From Rhodospirillaceae bacterium (lineage in GTDB: Bacteria > Pseudomonadota > Alphaproteobacteria > Kiloniellales > DSM-21159): a DNA stretch of 64,000 nt. The stretch is taken from the NCBI GenBank assembly GCA_006969625.1, contig CP030885.1, positions 806,001 to 870,000 of the forward strand, in the 5' to 3' direction. The notes below the pieces were generated by a model that saw nothing but the letters and a program-made list of their open reading frames with translations, was not told the DNA's origin and did not search any database. Positions 34,455-41,528 of the stretch are shown here, one piece after another (position 1 is the stretch's first letter; the number at the start of each line of letters is the position of its first letter). The position numbers were made by a program, and so were the translations under genes.

Positions 34455-35971
34455 AAGTTCTCTTCTTGATGCGTAACGTCGGTTACATCCGCAACTTCGA
34501 TGGTGCGCTGCATGCCGTTTTGGACGCCGGCCATGCCGTGGAATTCGCCATCGAACTGGACAAGCGGAGCCCCAACGAGCGGCCTGCCTACGAGCGCCTC
34601 GACGAGATCCTGGCCGACCGCGACGGCGCGACCAAGACCGACGTCCGAAAGCCGAAGCGCGGCGACGCCGATGCGGCTGCCCTGGACGAGGTGCGGGCCG
34701 TGCGCGACTACCTGCGCTATCTCGATCCGGCCTTCGGCCAATCTGCCGACCTGAAGGCCCGTGCCCGCCGGCGGATCCGCTCACGCTGGGCGGGATTGCT
34801 CGACAGGGCGGAGAGCAGTGCAGTGCGCCGCCGCCTGCTCGACCGCATCCTGGCCTTCCTGGAAGGCGGGGCTCCGGTTCGCGCCGACCTGTTGGAATGG
34901 TTGCGCGAGCGAGCCCCGGACCTGCTGTGCGTAACGCCCTTGGTCGCGCTCGGCTCGGGCCAGGCCGAGTATCTGCGGGCCGCGCGCGCCCTCGGGATCC
35001 CGACGGCGCTGTGCGTGGCGAGCTGGGACAACCTGACCAACAAGGGGCTGATTCACGGCGAGCCGGACGGCGTGGTGGTGTGGAACGAGGCCCAGAAGCG
35101 CGAGGCGGTCGCGCTGCACGGCCAGCCCGCGGAGGCGGTCTACGTCACCGGTGCCCATAGCTACGACCACTGGTTCGACTGGCAGCCGAGCCGTCCGCGC
35201 GCCGAGTTCCTGCGCGAGGCCGGGCTGGACCCCGAGCGGCCCTACCTGCTGTATCTCTGCTCCTCGCCCTTCATCGCGCCGAGCGAGATCGACTTCCTGG
35301 AGGCCTGGCTCGAGGCGGTGCGGAGCGCGGACGACTCGGCGCTGCGCGAAGCCTGCGTGCTGATCCGTCCGCATCCGCAAAACCCCCAGCCCTGGGAGCG
35401 GCTGGAACGCTTCCTGGACGGAACGGTCGCCGTCTTTCCGCAGGCCGGCGACAATCCGGTCGGCCGGCGCGGACGCGAAATCTTCTACGATTCGCTGCAC
35501 GGCTCGGCCTTGGTCGTCGGCATCAACACCAGCGCCCTGATCGAGGCGGGCATCCTGGGCAAGGCGGTCTACACGGTGCGCCATCCCGACCATGCCGAGC
35601 GGCAGGAGGGCACGGTGCACTTTCATCTGCTGCAGGAGGTCGAGGGCGGCCTGCTGACCCTGGCACCCGACTTCCCCACGCATCTGGCCCACTTGGCCGA
35701 AGCCTTGCGCGATCCTGCGGCGGGAGCGGTCAAGGCGCGCCGCTTCGTCAAGGGCTTCGTGCGGCCAATGGGGCTGGAGAGTGCCTCCGCACCGCTCTTC
35801 GCAGCCGCGCTGGAGACGGTACAGGCCGCTGGCCCGCGCCGGGTGCCGGATCGTGCCGTTGCGCGCCTCGCCTGGCGGCTTCTCTCGCGCCCGCTTCGGT
35901 GGTTCGCCCATCGTGAGAAGTCCGCCGCCGCGCTCGCGCGGGCAGAAGGCGGAACCGATGAAGCGGCCTGA
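34451..35971 (+). CDS. Module A glycosyltransferase, stand-alone
   Basis: 506 residues from the GTG at 34451, overlapping the previous stop by GTGA. It has all module A marks: VLFLMRNVGYIRNFDGAL, VASWDNLTNKGLIHGEP, VTGAHSYDHWFDWQPSR, YLCSSPFIAPSEIDFLEAWL, VLIRPHPQNP and INTSALIEAGILGK. The RPHP strand and the EA-type donor motif are shared with capsule and teichoic-type GT-B enzymes. With 33270 it forms the separated version of the A+B fusion at 25843, coupled by overlap instead of by peptide bond. Confidence 0.75.
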   Translation: MKVLFLMRNVGYIRNFDGALHAVLDAGHAVEFAIELDKRSPNERPAYERLDEILADRDGATKTDVRKPKRGDADAAALDEVRAVRDYLRYLDPAFGQSADLKARARRRIRSRWAGLLDRAESSAVRRRLLDRILAFLEGGAPVRADLLEWLRERAPDLLCVTPLVALGSGQAEYLRAARALGIPTALCVASWDNLTNKGLIHGEPDGVVVWNEAQKREAVALHGQPAEAVYVTGAHSYDHWFDWQPSRPRAEFLREAGLDPERPYLLYLCSSPFIAPSEIDFLEAWLEAVRSADDSALREACVLIRPHPQNPQPWERLERFLDGTVAVFPQAGDNPVGRRGREIFYDSLHGSALVVGINTSALIEAGILGKAVYTVRHPDHAERQEGTVHFHLLQEVEGGLLTLAPDFPTHLAHLAEALRDPAAGAVKARRFVKGFVRPMGLESASAPLFAAALETVQAAGPRRVPDRAVARLAWRLLSRPLRWFAHREKSAAALARAEGGTDEAA

Positions 35972-37088
35972 AGGGCACCCCGCGGTCGAGGATCCGGTCG
36001 CTGCCTTCGAAGCCGCCCTGGCCGAGAGGCGCGCTACGCCGCTCTACCTGCGCTACCGGGAGATCCGCGACTGGGTCTTGCGCCTGACCTCGGCCGAGGC
36101 GCCGGAGGGCACGCCCAGCGCCTACTGGCGCGAGGAACTGGCGGGCTTCGGCTACATGCTCGACGCCTCGCCGTTGATCGTCGAGAAGCTGCGCCACCAC
36201 AGCTATCACCTGACCGGCCTCAAGGTTTACGACTACCGCACCGGCAAGGACGACCGCATCCCCGCCTTCGCCGCCAAGATGGCGATGCTGGAGACGGTCG
36301 CCGGCGGTCGCGATCTCTTGGTACCCGAGGCGACGGAGTTGGGCGGCTTCGGCTTCGAGATCGACGGCGCCCTCGTCAACATCGACACCCTGAAGTTCTG
36401 GGAGGTGCTGATCGCGCTCGACAAGGCCGCTGTGCTGGGCGGCCTGCGCGAGGCGGAAGCGGCCGGCGAGCGCCCGGTGGTCTGGGAGATCGGCGCCGGC
36501 TGGGGCGGCTTCGCGCGGGTCTTCAAGACGCTGCTGCCCGGCGCGACCTACGTCGTCGTCGACCTGCCGGAGACCATGCTGTTCTCGGCGCTCTACCTCG
36601 GCCACCTGTTCCCCAAGGCGAAGATCCACCTGCACGCGCCCGGCGGGCCGGCGCCCGACTGGACGGCCGATTTCCTGTTCTTCGCCCACACCGACCTGGA
36701 GGCGGTGCGGCCGCCGCGCCTCGACCTCGCGCTCAACATGGTGTCGTTCCAGGAGATGACGGCGGCGCAGGTGCGCGGCTATGTGGACGCGGCGTGGGAG
36801 CGGGGCGCGCCATACCTCTACAGCCTCAACCGCGAGCGCTCGCCCTACAATACCGAGCTGGAGAGCGTCTCCGAGATCCTCGCCGAGCGCTTCTGGCCGC
36901 ACGAGATCCCGGTGCTCGACCTGCCCTACACCCGCCTGCCCGAACCGGGCGCCACGCAGCGCCTCGCCAAGGCGCGCGATGCCGGGCGAAAGAAGACAAA
37001 GACGGCGAGGGAGGGGCCGGGCAAGCCGGCAGCCAAGACCGCGCGCGGCTACCGCCACGTCGTCGGCTGGCGGAAGAGCGAGCCGTGA
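35958..37088 (+). CDS. Putative sugar O-methyltransferase
   Basis: 376 residues from the ATG at 35958, which lies 14 bp inside the end of the module-A gene. It matches the putative sugar O-methyltransferase group found in polysaccharide loci: LRYREIRDWVLRLTSAE at the start, the SAM loop WEIGAGWGGFARVFKTLLPG near 175, VVVDLPETMLFSALYL, LNMVSFQEM, then LYSLNRERSPYN and PHEIPVLDLPY. The C-terminal 35 residues are basic and low-complexity. It would methylate a sugar hydroxyl of the surface glycan. Confidence 0.78.
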   Translation: MKRPEGHPAVEDPVAAFEAALAERRATPLYLRYREIRDWVLRLTSAEAPEGTPSAYWREELAGFGYMLDASPLIVEKLRHHSYHLTGLKVYDYRTGKDDRIPAFAAKMAMLETVAGGRDLLVPEATELGGFGFEIDGALVNIDTLKFWEVLIALDKAAVLGGLREAEAAGERPVVWEIGAGWGGFARVFKTLLPGATYVVVDLPETMLFSALYLGHLFPKAKIHLHAPGGPAPDWTADFLFFAHTDLEAVRPPRLDLALNMVSFQEMTAAQVRGYVDAAWERGAPYLYSLNRERSPYNTELESVSEILAERFWPHEIPVLDLPYTRLPEPGATQRLAKARDAGRKKTKTAREGPGKPAAKTARGYRHVVGWRKSEP

Positions 37089-38080
37089 GCGCAGGCGGCG
37101 GCCGGCCCGAGGCGCAGCCGCGCGCCGTGATCGCGCTGCTGCTCTACAACCACGCCAATACCCTGCCGGAGACCCTGGACTCCCTGCGGCAGCAGAGCCT
37201 TGCCGACTTCGCCGTGCTGCTGGTCGACGACGGCTCATGCGACGTGACGCCGGCGATCTGCCGCGCCCTGGCCGACAAGGACTCCCGCTTCGTCTATCTG
37301 AACGACGGCACGCGGCGCGGCTACATCGGCAATGCCCGCCATGCCCTGGCCGAGGCGCGGCGGCGCTACCCCGATGCGCCCTACTTCGCCTGGGGCAGCG
37401 ACCACGACCTCTATCACCCCCGCTGGCTGGCCTGCCTAGTGGCGGCGCTGGAAGCGCGGCCGGAGGCCAGCCTCGCCTGGCCGCTCAGCCCGCGCATCGA
37501 CGCGGAGGGGCGCCTGCTGGAGCGGGTGTTGCACCGCTTCGCGGCGGAGGAGAGACGGCCCCTGGAGCGCTTCCGCCGAACCCTGAAGGCCAACCTGACC
37601 GGGGAGACGGTGGTCGGCAACATGATCTACGGCCTGTTCCGCCGCAGTGTGTTCGAGGGGGGGCCCGGCCTGGCGCGGCTGCTGCTGCCCGACCGGGTGG
37701 CGGTGCTGGAGGCGGCGCTGGCCGGGCCGATCCTGCAGGTGCCCGAGCCGCTCTGGTACCGGCGCTACGAGGGTATCGCCTCGCACGAACGGCAGAAGCG
37801 CGCCTCCTTCCCCGGCCACCGGCCCTGGTACCTCGCGCTGCCGATCTGGACGACCCATGTCGGCCACTTCCTCGCCCGCTATGGCCCCGGCGTCGCCTGG
37901 GCCTACGCCGCCAGCTTCGCCCGCTGGCACACTTGGCACCGCCTGCGCCTGCGCGCGCCCCAATGGCGCCGGCAGCTCGACTACGCCCTGGTCAAGCCGC
38001 TGCACCTCGCCCTGCACCGTGCCGACAAGCGCCTGCGCGGCCTCGCGCATGGGGTGCTGCGACGCCTGAGGCGCGCCTGA
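37085..38080 (+). CDS. GT2-family glycosyltransferase
   Basis: 331 residues from a GTG at 37085 (GTGA overlap with the previous gene). It has a GT-A fold: AVIALLLYNHANTLPETLDSL at the start, VLLVDDGSCD, and a metal-binding acidic motif in AWGSDHDLYHPRWL near 105, followed by VVGNMIYGLFRR. The C-terminus is basic and aromatic, perhaps membrane-associated. It is the last gene of the tightly coupled 33270-38080 operon, all of whose junctions overlap. Confidence 0.87.
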   Translation: MSAGGGRPEAQPRAVIALLLYNHANTLPETLDSLRQQSLADFAVLLVDDGSCDVTPAICRALADKDSRFVYLNDGTRRGYIGNARHALAEARRRYPDAPYFAWGSDHDLYHPRWLACLVAALEARPEASLAWPLSPRIDAEGRLLERVLHRFAAEERRPLERFRRTLKANLTGETVVGNMIYGLFRRSVFEGGPGLARLLLPDRVAVLEAALAGPILQVPEPLWYRRYEGIASHERQKRASFPGHRPWYLALPIWTTHVGHFLARYGPGVAWAYAASFARWHTWHRLRLRAPQWRRQLDYALVKPLHLALHRADKRLRGLAHGVLRRLRRA

Positions 38081-38247
38081 GCGCGCCGTCGACAACGGGA
38101 GTCCCAGCCGGTTCGCATTTTGACGCGATAAGAAAATGAAGCGATGACCTTTTGACTGAGATTTGGGTTTCGGTAGAAATTGCAGGCTTGATTTGTAAAA
38201 ATTGGATGGATTTGGTGTCGATCATGAAGTTTCTTATGGTTTATTGG
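38081..38247. other. Low-GC non-coding stretch at the end of the glycan cluster
   Basis: 38110-38247 is sharply poorer in G+C than both flanks and contains no convincing gene on either strand. It abuts the broken edge of an IS481-family remnant, so it is probably a leftover of acquired DNA or of the deleted part of that element. Confidence 0.5.
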
Positions 38248-38411
38248 GTTCACGCCGTACTTTCGGCTCAACGCCGCGATCGAAGCCGTCGATCGCTGTA
38301 TCGCAGCACGGACGGCGTGCGCCGTCGCGGCGCTTCCGTGGAGTACCTGTCCCATAGAGGCTCTTTCGCATGACGGCAGAAAAGTACGCCATCACACTCC
38401 GGGACTAAACA
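38248..38411 (-). mobile_element. IS481-family remnant (end plus N-terminus of transposase)
   Basis: Minus-strand ATG at 38355 opens MGQVLHGSAATAHAVRAAIQ and continues through SIAALSRKYGVNP, the well-known helix-turn-helix N-terminus of IS481-family transposases. The match stops abruptly near 38248, where GC content drops. Upstream the element reaches a terminal TGTTTAGTCCCGG whose first base is 38411, inside the sensor-kinase gene. Only one end and about 36 codons survive. Confidence 0.75.
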
Positions 38412-39328
38412 GCGACGGAGGTGTGGCGCACCTCGGCGCGGTGGCCGTGGGTGCGCAGGGTGTCGAGCGAGTTGAGCAGGCCGCCGAGCGGATTGTTGAT
38501 CTCGTGCGCCATGCCGGTCGCCAGGCGCCCGAGAGAGGCCAGGCGTTCCTCTGCCGCCAGCCGGTCCGCCAGGGCGTTGCGCTCTTTCACCGCAGCGGCC
38601 ATGGCGTTGAAGCGCCGAAAGACCTGGCCGAACTCGGTGTCGGCGGACCCCAGCTCGCTCGCCGGGATGGCGGCCGCCTCGCCGTGCCTGAGCTGCTCGA
38701 ACTGGCGGGCCAGGACATCCACCGGACGCAGCATGCGCTGAACGAGGAGATAGCCGACGAAACACAGGAGCAGGGTCAGCGCGCCGTTGGTCGCGACCAG
38801 CGCGACAAGCACCTCGCGCCGTTCGGCGAGCAGGGCCGAGATGTCGGCCTCGGCGTAGATGCGACCGACGGTGCGCCCCTGGTCGTCGAGCGTCCGCACG
38901 GCCCGCGCGGCTTGGCGGTCGTGGTCGAGGAGCAAGCCGTCCGTTGCCGGGAAACGGTCGCGCCATGCCTGCGGCATCGGGCTGTCGACGGTAAAGCGAT
39001 GCGGATCGGTCGCCGCGAGCACGCGTCCGTCCGGCGTCGCCACCACCGTGTCGGTCGCCGCGAGACCGGCATAGCGGCTGCGGGAGCGGTCGAGGACGTC
39101 GAAGACCTCCCAGACGTCCTCGTGTACCACGTGCGGCATCAATGCCGTCGACAGGCCGTCGAGGTAGGCGCCCGTCAGTTCGGCGAGCTGGCGTTGCTGG
39201 GTCTCGGCGAGCCGGTCGAGCACCTGCTGCGTTACGGCGATGCTGACCGCAACCATGAGGCCGGCCACGATGAGAGGCGCCTTGAGGCGCAGCGGCCAGC
39301 GGCGCGGATCGAGGCCCAGGCCGCTCAT
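38405..39328 (-). CDS. Sensor histidine kinase truncated before its ATPase domain
   Basis: 307 residues. It has two membrane spans (about 15-36 and 175-198) around a periplasmic sensor region, then HAMP (RMLRPVDVLARQFEQLRHGE) and the dimerisation H-box LGRLATGMAHEINNPLGGLL with phosphoacceptor His275. The frame ends 32 residues later, directly in the terminal repeat of an IS481 remnant, so the HATPase_c domain is missing. It cannot autophosphorylate alone. Its ATG overlaps the stop of the PhnD-like gene, suggesting that binding protein fed the sensor. Confidence 0.85.
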   Translation of the reverse strand: MSGLGLDPRRWPLRLKAPLIVAGLMVAVSIAVTQQVLDRLAETQQRQLAELTGAYLDGLSTALMPHVVHEDVWEVFDVLDRSRSRYAGLAATDTVVATPDGRVLAATDPHRFTVDSPMPQAWRDRFPATDGLLLDHDRQAARAVRTLDDQGRTVGRIYAEADISALLAERREVLVALVATNGALTLLLCFVGYLLVQRMLRPVDVLARQFEQLRHGEAAAIPASELGSADTEFGQVFRRFNAMAAAVKERNALADRLAAEERLASLGRLATGMAHEINNPLGGLLNSLDTLRTHGHRAEVRHTSVAV

Positions 39329-40212
39329 GTCAGGCCGCTGACCCGCCGCCAACTCGCGGCGATTCCGTCGTAGAGGCCAGACGGCGGCACGACGAACCCG
39401 TCGAGCCGCAGCAGCCGCAGGACCTGTCGGCCCTCGGGATCCTCGTCCATGCGGAGCAGCGCCCGGGCGAGCGCGCCGGTCGCCGGTGCTTCGGCGAGTC
39501 CCCTCGAGCTGGCGACCGGCGGAAAGCCCAGCCAGTCGGAGCGGTGGACGAGCCGCGTCGCGCCCGCCAGGTCGGGTTCGGTCTCCTGCAACACCTCCCA
39601 GACGTATCCGTCCACGCTGCCGCTGTCCGCAAGGCCGCTGGCGACGGCGCGGACGACGTTGCGGTGGCCGTAGGTGAAGAAGTGCTTCCGGAAGAAGGTG
39701 TCGAGCCGCGCCTGCCGCTCGACGAGCAGCGCGGCGGTGGCGAGATAACCCGAGTTGCTGTCGGGGTCCGAAAAGGCGTGGATGTCGCCGGTCAGGTCTT
39801 CGACCCGCCCGGCCGACCGCTCCCGGCCGACGATCAGGTAGCTCTGGTAGAGCGGGCGCCCGTGCCACGCCGGAACCGCCAGCAGGCGAAGCTGCTCGCG
39901 GTACTTCACATAGGGAAAGCCGCAGATCCAGGCCGCGTCGAGCTGCTCGGATACCAGGAGCGCCGTGATCTCCTGATAGGTGCGGCGCTGGACGAGCTCG
40001 ACGGCGCGGCCGCAGCTGCGCGAGAGATAGCCTTCGAGCCCGGACAGCAGGGCCGTGTCCGAGGTCAGGAACACCGGCGTCAGCCCGAACCGCAGCGGCG
40101 CCGCGGCGCGCGCCAGCGGCGACAGCGCCGCACCGGCAACGACACCGGCGAGCACGGTTCTGCGGGACACGCGCAACGCCCTGCGCAGGCTTTCCCTCGA
40201 CGCCTCGGGCAC
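39325..40212 (-). CDS. PhnD-type periplasmic substrate-binding protein
   Basis: 295 residues. The N-terminus has a twin-arginine-like run (SRRTVLAGVVAGAALSPLARA), so the protein is exported. The body matches PhnD/phosphonate-type type-2 binding proteins: RFGLTPVFLTSDTALLSGLEGYL, YQEITALLVSEQLDAAWICGFPYV, FSDPDSNSGYLATAALL and AVASGLADSGSVDGYVW. No permease or ATPase gene is near; instead it is coupled (ATGA) to a sensor kinase, as in systems where such a protein is the ligand sensor for phosphonate, phosphite or similar oxyanions. Confidence 0.85.
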   Translation of the reverse strand: MPEASRESLRRALRVSRRTVLAGVVAGAALSPLARAAAPLRFGLTPVFLTSDTALLSGLEGYLSRSCGRAVELVQRRTYQEITALLVSEQLDAAWICGFPYVKYREQLRLLAVPAWHGRPLYQSYLIVGRERSAGRVEDLTGDIHAFSDPDSNSGYLATAALLVERQARLDTFFRKHFFTYGHRNVVRAVASGLADSGSVDGYVWEVLQETEPDLAGATRLVHRSDWLGFPPVASSRGLAEAPATGALARALLRMDEDPEGRQVLRLLRLDGFVVPPSGLYDGIAASWRRVSGLT

Positions 40213-40349
40213 GCTCCCTCCTGCTGCGGCCTTTCCGGCCGTCTATCTCCGGCGTGCAGCCGTTCCTCCGCGACCGCACTTGTCTCTAGATTATGGCAAG
40301 ACCATCGCTTGGCCGCACCAGCGGGTCAAATCACGCTTTCGACGTGCCC

Positions 40350-40544
40350 TCAGATCGCGCGCTGGTTGACCCGATCGGACAGCTCGCCGGCGCTTTCCTT
40401 GCGCGCGCTCTCGCGGTCGACCAGGTAGGCCGCGACGTTGCGCGTCAGCAGGGTGAACTTCACCAGCTCCTCGATGACGTCGACCACCCGGTCGTAGAGC
40501 GCCGAGAGCTTCATCCGCCCGGCCTCGTCGAATTGGAGGAAGGC
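40350..40544 (-). pseudogene. Gene fragment cut by the IS5-type element
   Basis: The minus strand keeps a codon-like frame from the edge of the insertion to a stop at 40350, ending KESAGELSDRVNQRAI, with YDRVVDVIEELVKFTLLTR before it. It is amphipathic and helical, like the C-terminus of a larger protein. An in-frame stop arises at the insertion junction (CTAG), so only a 54-residue remnant from the ATG at 40514 could be made. I do not recognise the family. The other half is not visible beyond the element. Confidence 0.5.
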
Positions 40545-40630
40545 CTAGGCTGAATCGACATTCAGGGGTTCCCGAAGACGGTCAACGTGTGAGTCATAGG
40601 GCTCCAGATTCGTTTGTCTGGAGCCCATGG

Positions 40631-41017
40631 ATGTCCCGACCCAAGCGTTACGAGCTGAGCCCTGAACAATGGGAGCGGATCAAGGATTTGCTGCCTGGCA
40701 AGCCGGGGGATCCGGGGCGGTCGGGCGCGGACAATCTGACTTTCGTGAACGGGGTGCTCTGGGTGCTTCGCTCCGGCGCGCATTGGCATGACCTGCCGGA
40801 GCGATACGGCAAGTGGAAGACGGTGCACAAGCGCTTCACCCGCTGGGCGAAGGCGGGCGTGTGGGAGCGCGTGTTCGCGCATCTGATCCGCGATCCGGAC
40901 AACGCCTATATCAGTCTTGATTCCAGTCTTGTGCGCGCGCACCAGCAGGCGGCCACCGGCAAGGGCGGCGGCCAAAAAGGGGGGACCAGGCTCTGGGGCG
41001 TTCGCGCGGCGGACTGA
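40631..41017 (+). CDS. IS5-type transposase, first frame
   Basis: 128 residues from the ATG at 40631 (MSRPKRYELSPEQWERIKDL). It holds the N-terminal DNA-binding part (NLTFVNGVLWVLRSGAHWHD) and the first catalytic Asp in ISLDSSLVRAHQQA. It ends 33 bp after the slippery run. It is clearly a different element from the one at 19.6 kb, though of the same group. Confidence 0.9.
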   Translation: MSRPKRYELSPEQWERIKDLLPGKPGDPGRSGADNLTFVNGVLWVLRSGAHWHDLPERYGKWKTVHKRFTRWAKAGVWERVFAHLIRDPDNAYISLDSSLVRAHQQAATGKGGGQKGGTRLWGVRAAD

Positions 41018-41400
41018 CCACCAAGATCCACATGGCCGTCGACGCCCTGGGCCGGCCGCTCAAGCTGATCCTCACCCCCGGCCAGCGCGGCGACGCGCCG
41101 CTCGCCCCGACGCTTCTGACCGGCCTGTCGCCGCGCCGCGTCCTGGCCGACAAGGCCTACGACTCCAATGCGTTGCGAACCCTCATCGCCGACATGGGCG
41201 CTGAGGCGGTCATCCCCTGCAATCGGACCCGCAAGCGCCCGATCGGCTACGACTTGGAAGCTTACAAGATGAGGAACACCGTCGAGCGCTGCTTCAACAA
41301 GCTCAAGCACTTCCGCCGCATCGCCACACGCTTCGACCGGCGCGCAGCCTACTTCCTCAGCTTCCTGCAAATCGCCGCCGCACTACTCTGGATGCGATGA
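40974..41400 (+). CDS. IS5-type transposase, second frame
   Basis: Entered by a -1 shift at the A5G6 run (40974-40984), giving RGDQALGRSRGGLTTKIHMA, then VLADKAYDSNAL (second Asp) and NTVERCFNKLKHFRRIATRFD (Glu). The ATG at 41032 is internal and has no ribosome site. The DDE triad is complete in the fused product. Confidence 0.88.
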
Positions 41401-41528
41401 ATGTCGAGTCAGCCTAGCGGCCGCCCGCCCACCCCGCAGCCCACGTTGCGGCGGCCCGCGGTTTGCGGCTACCGTCCGCCGCAAGGCGTAAAGCCGAGGG
41501 CGCAGATGCGGGGGAGGAACCGTTAGCC

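Larger units (their letters stand above)
40549..41413 (+). mobile_element. Complete IS5-family (IS427-type) insertion sequence with CTAG repeats
   Basis: 865 bp. The ends are near-perfect inverted repeats, GCTGAATCGACATTCA at the left and GCTGACTCGACATTCA read inward from the right (one mismatch). CTAG stands directly outside both ends (40545-40548 and 41414-41417), the typical duplicated target. It carries a two-frame transposase with an A5G6 slip site. The sharp ends and intact frames suggest recent insertion. Confidence 0.93.

Noticed and set aside
38152..38373. Small + strand gene in the low-GC stretch (73 codons)
   Set aside because: No ribosome site, no known motif, and it runs antisense over the IS481 remnant.
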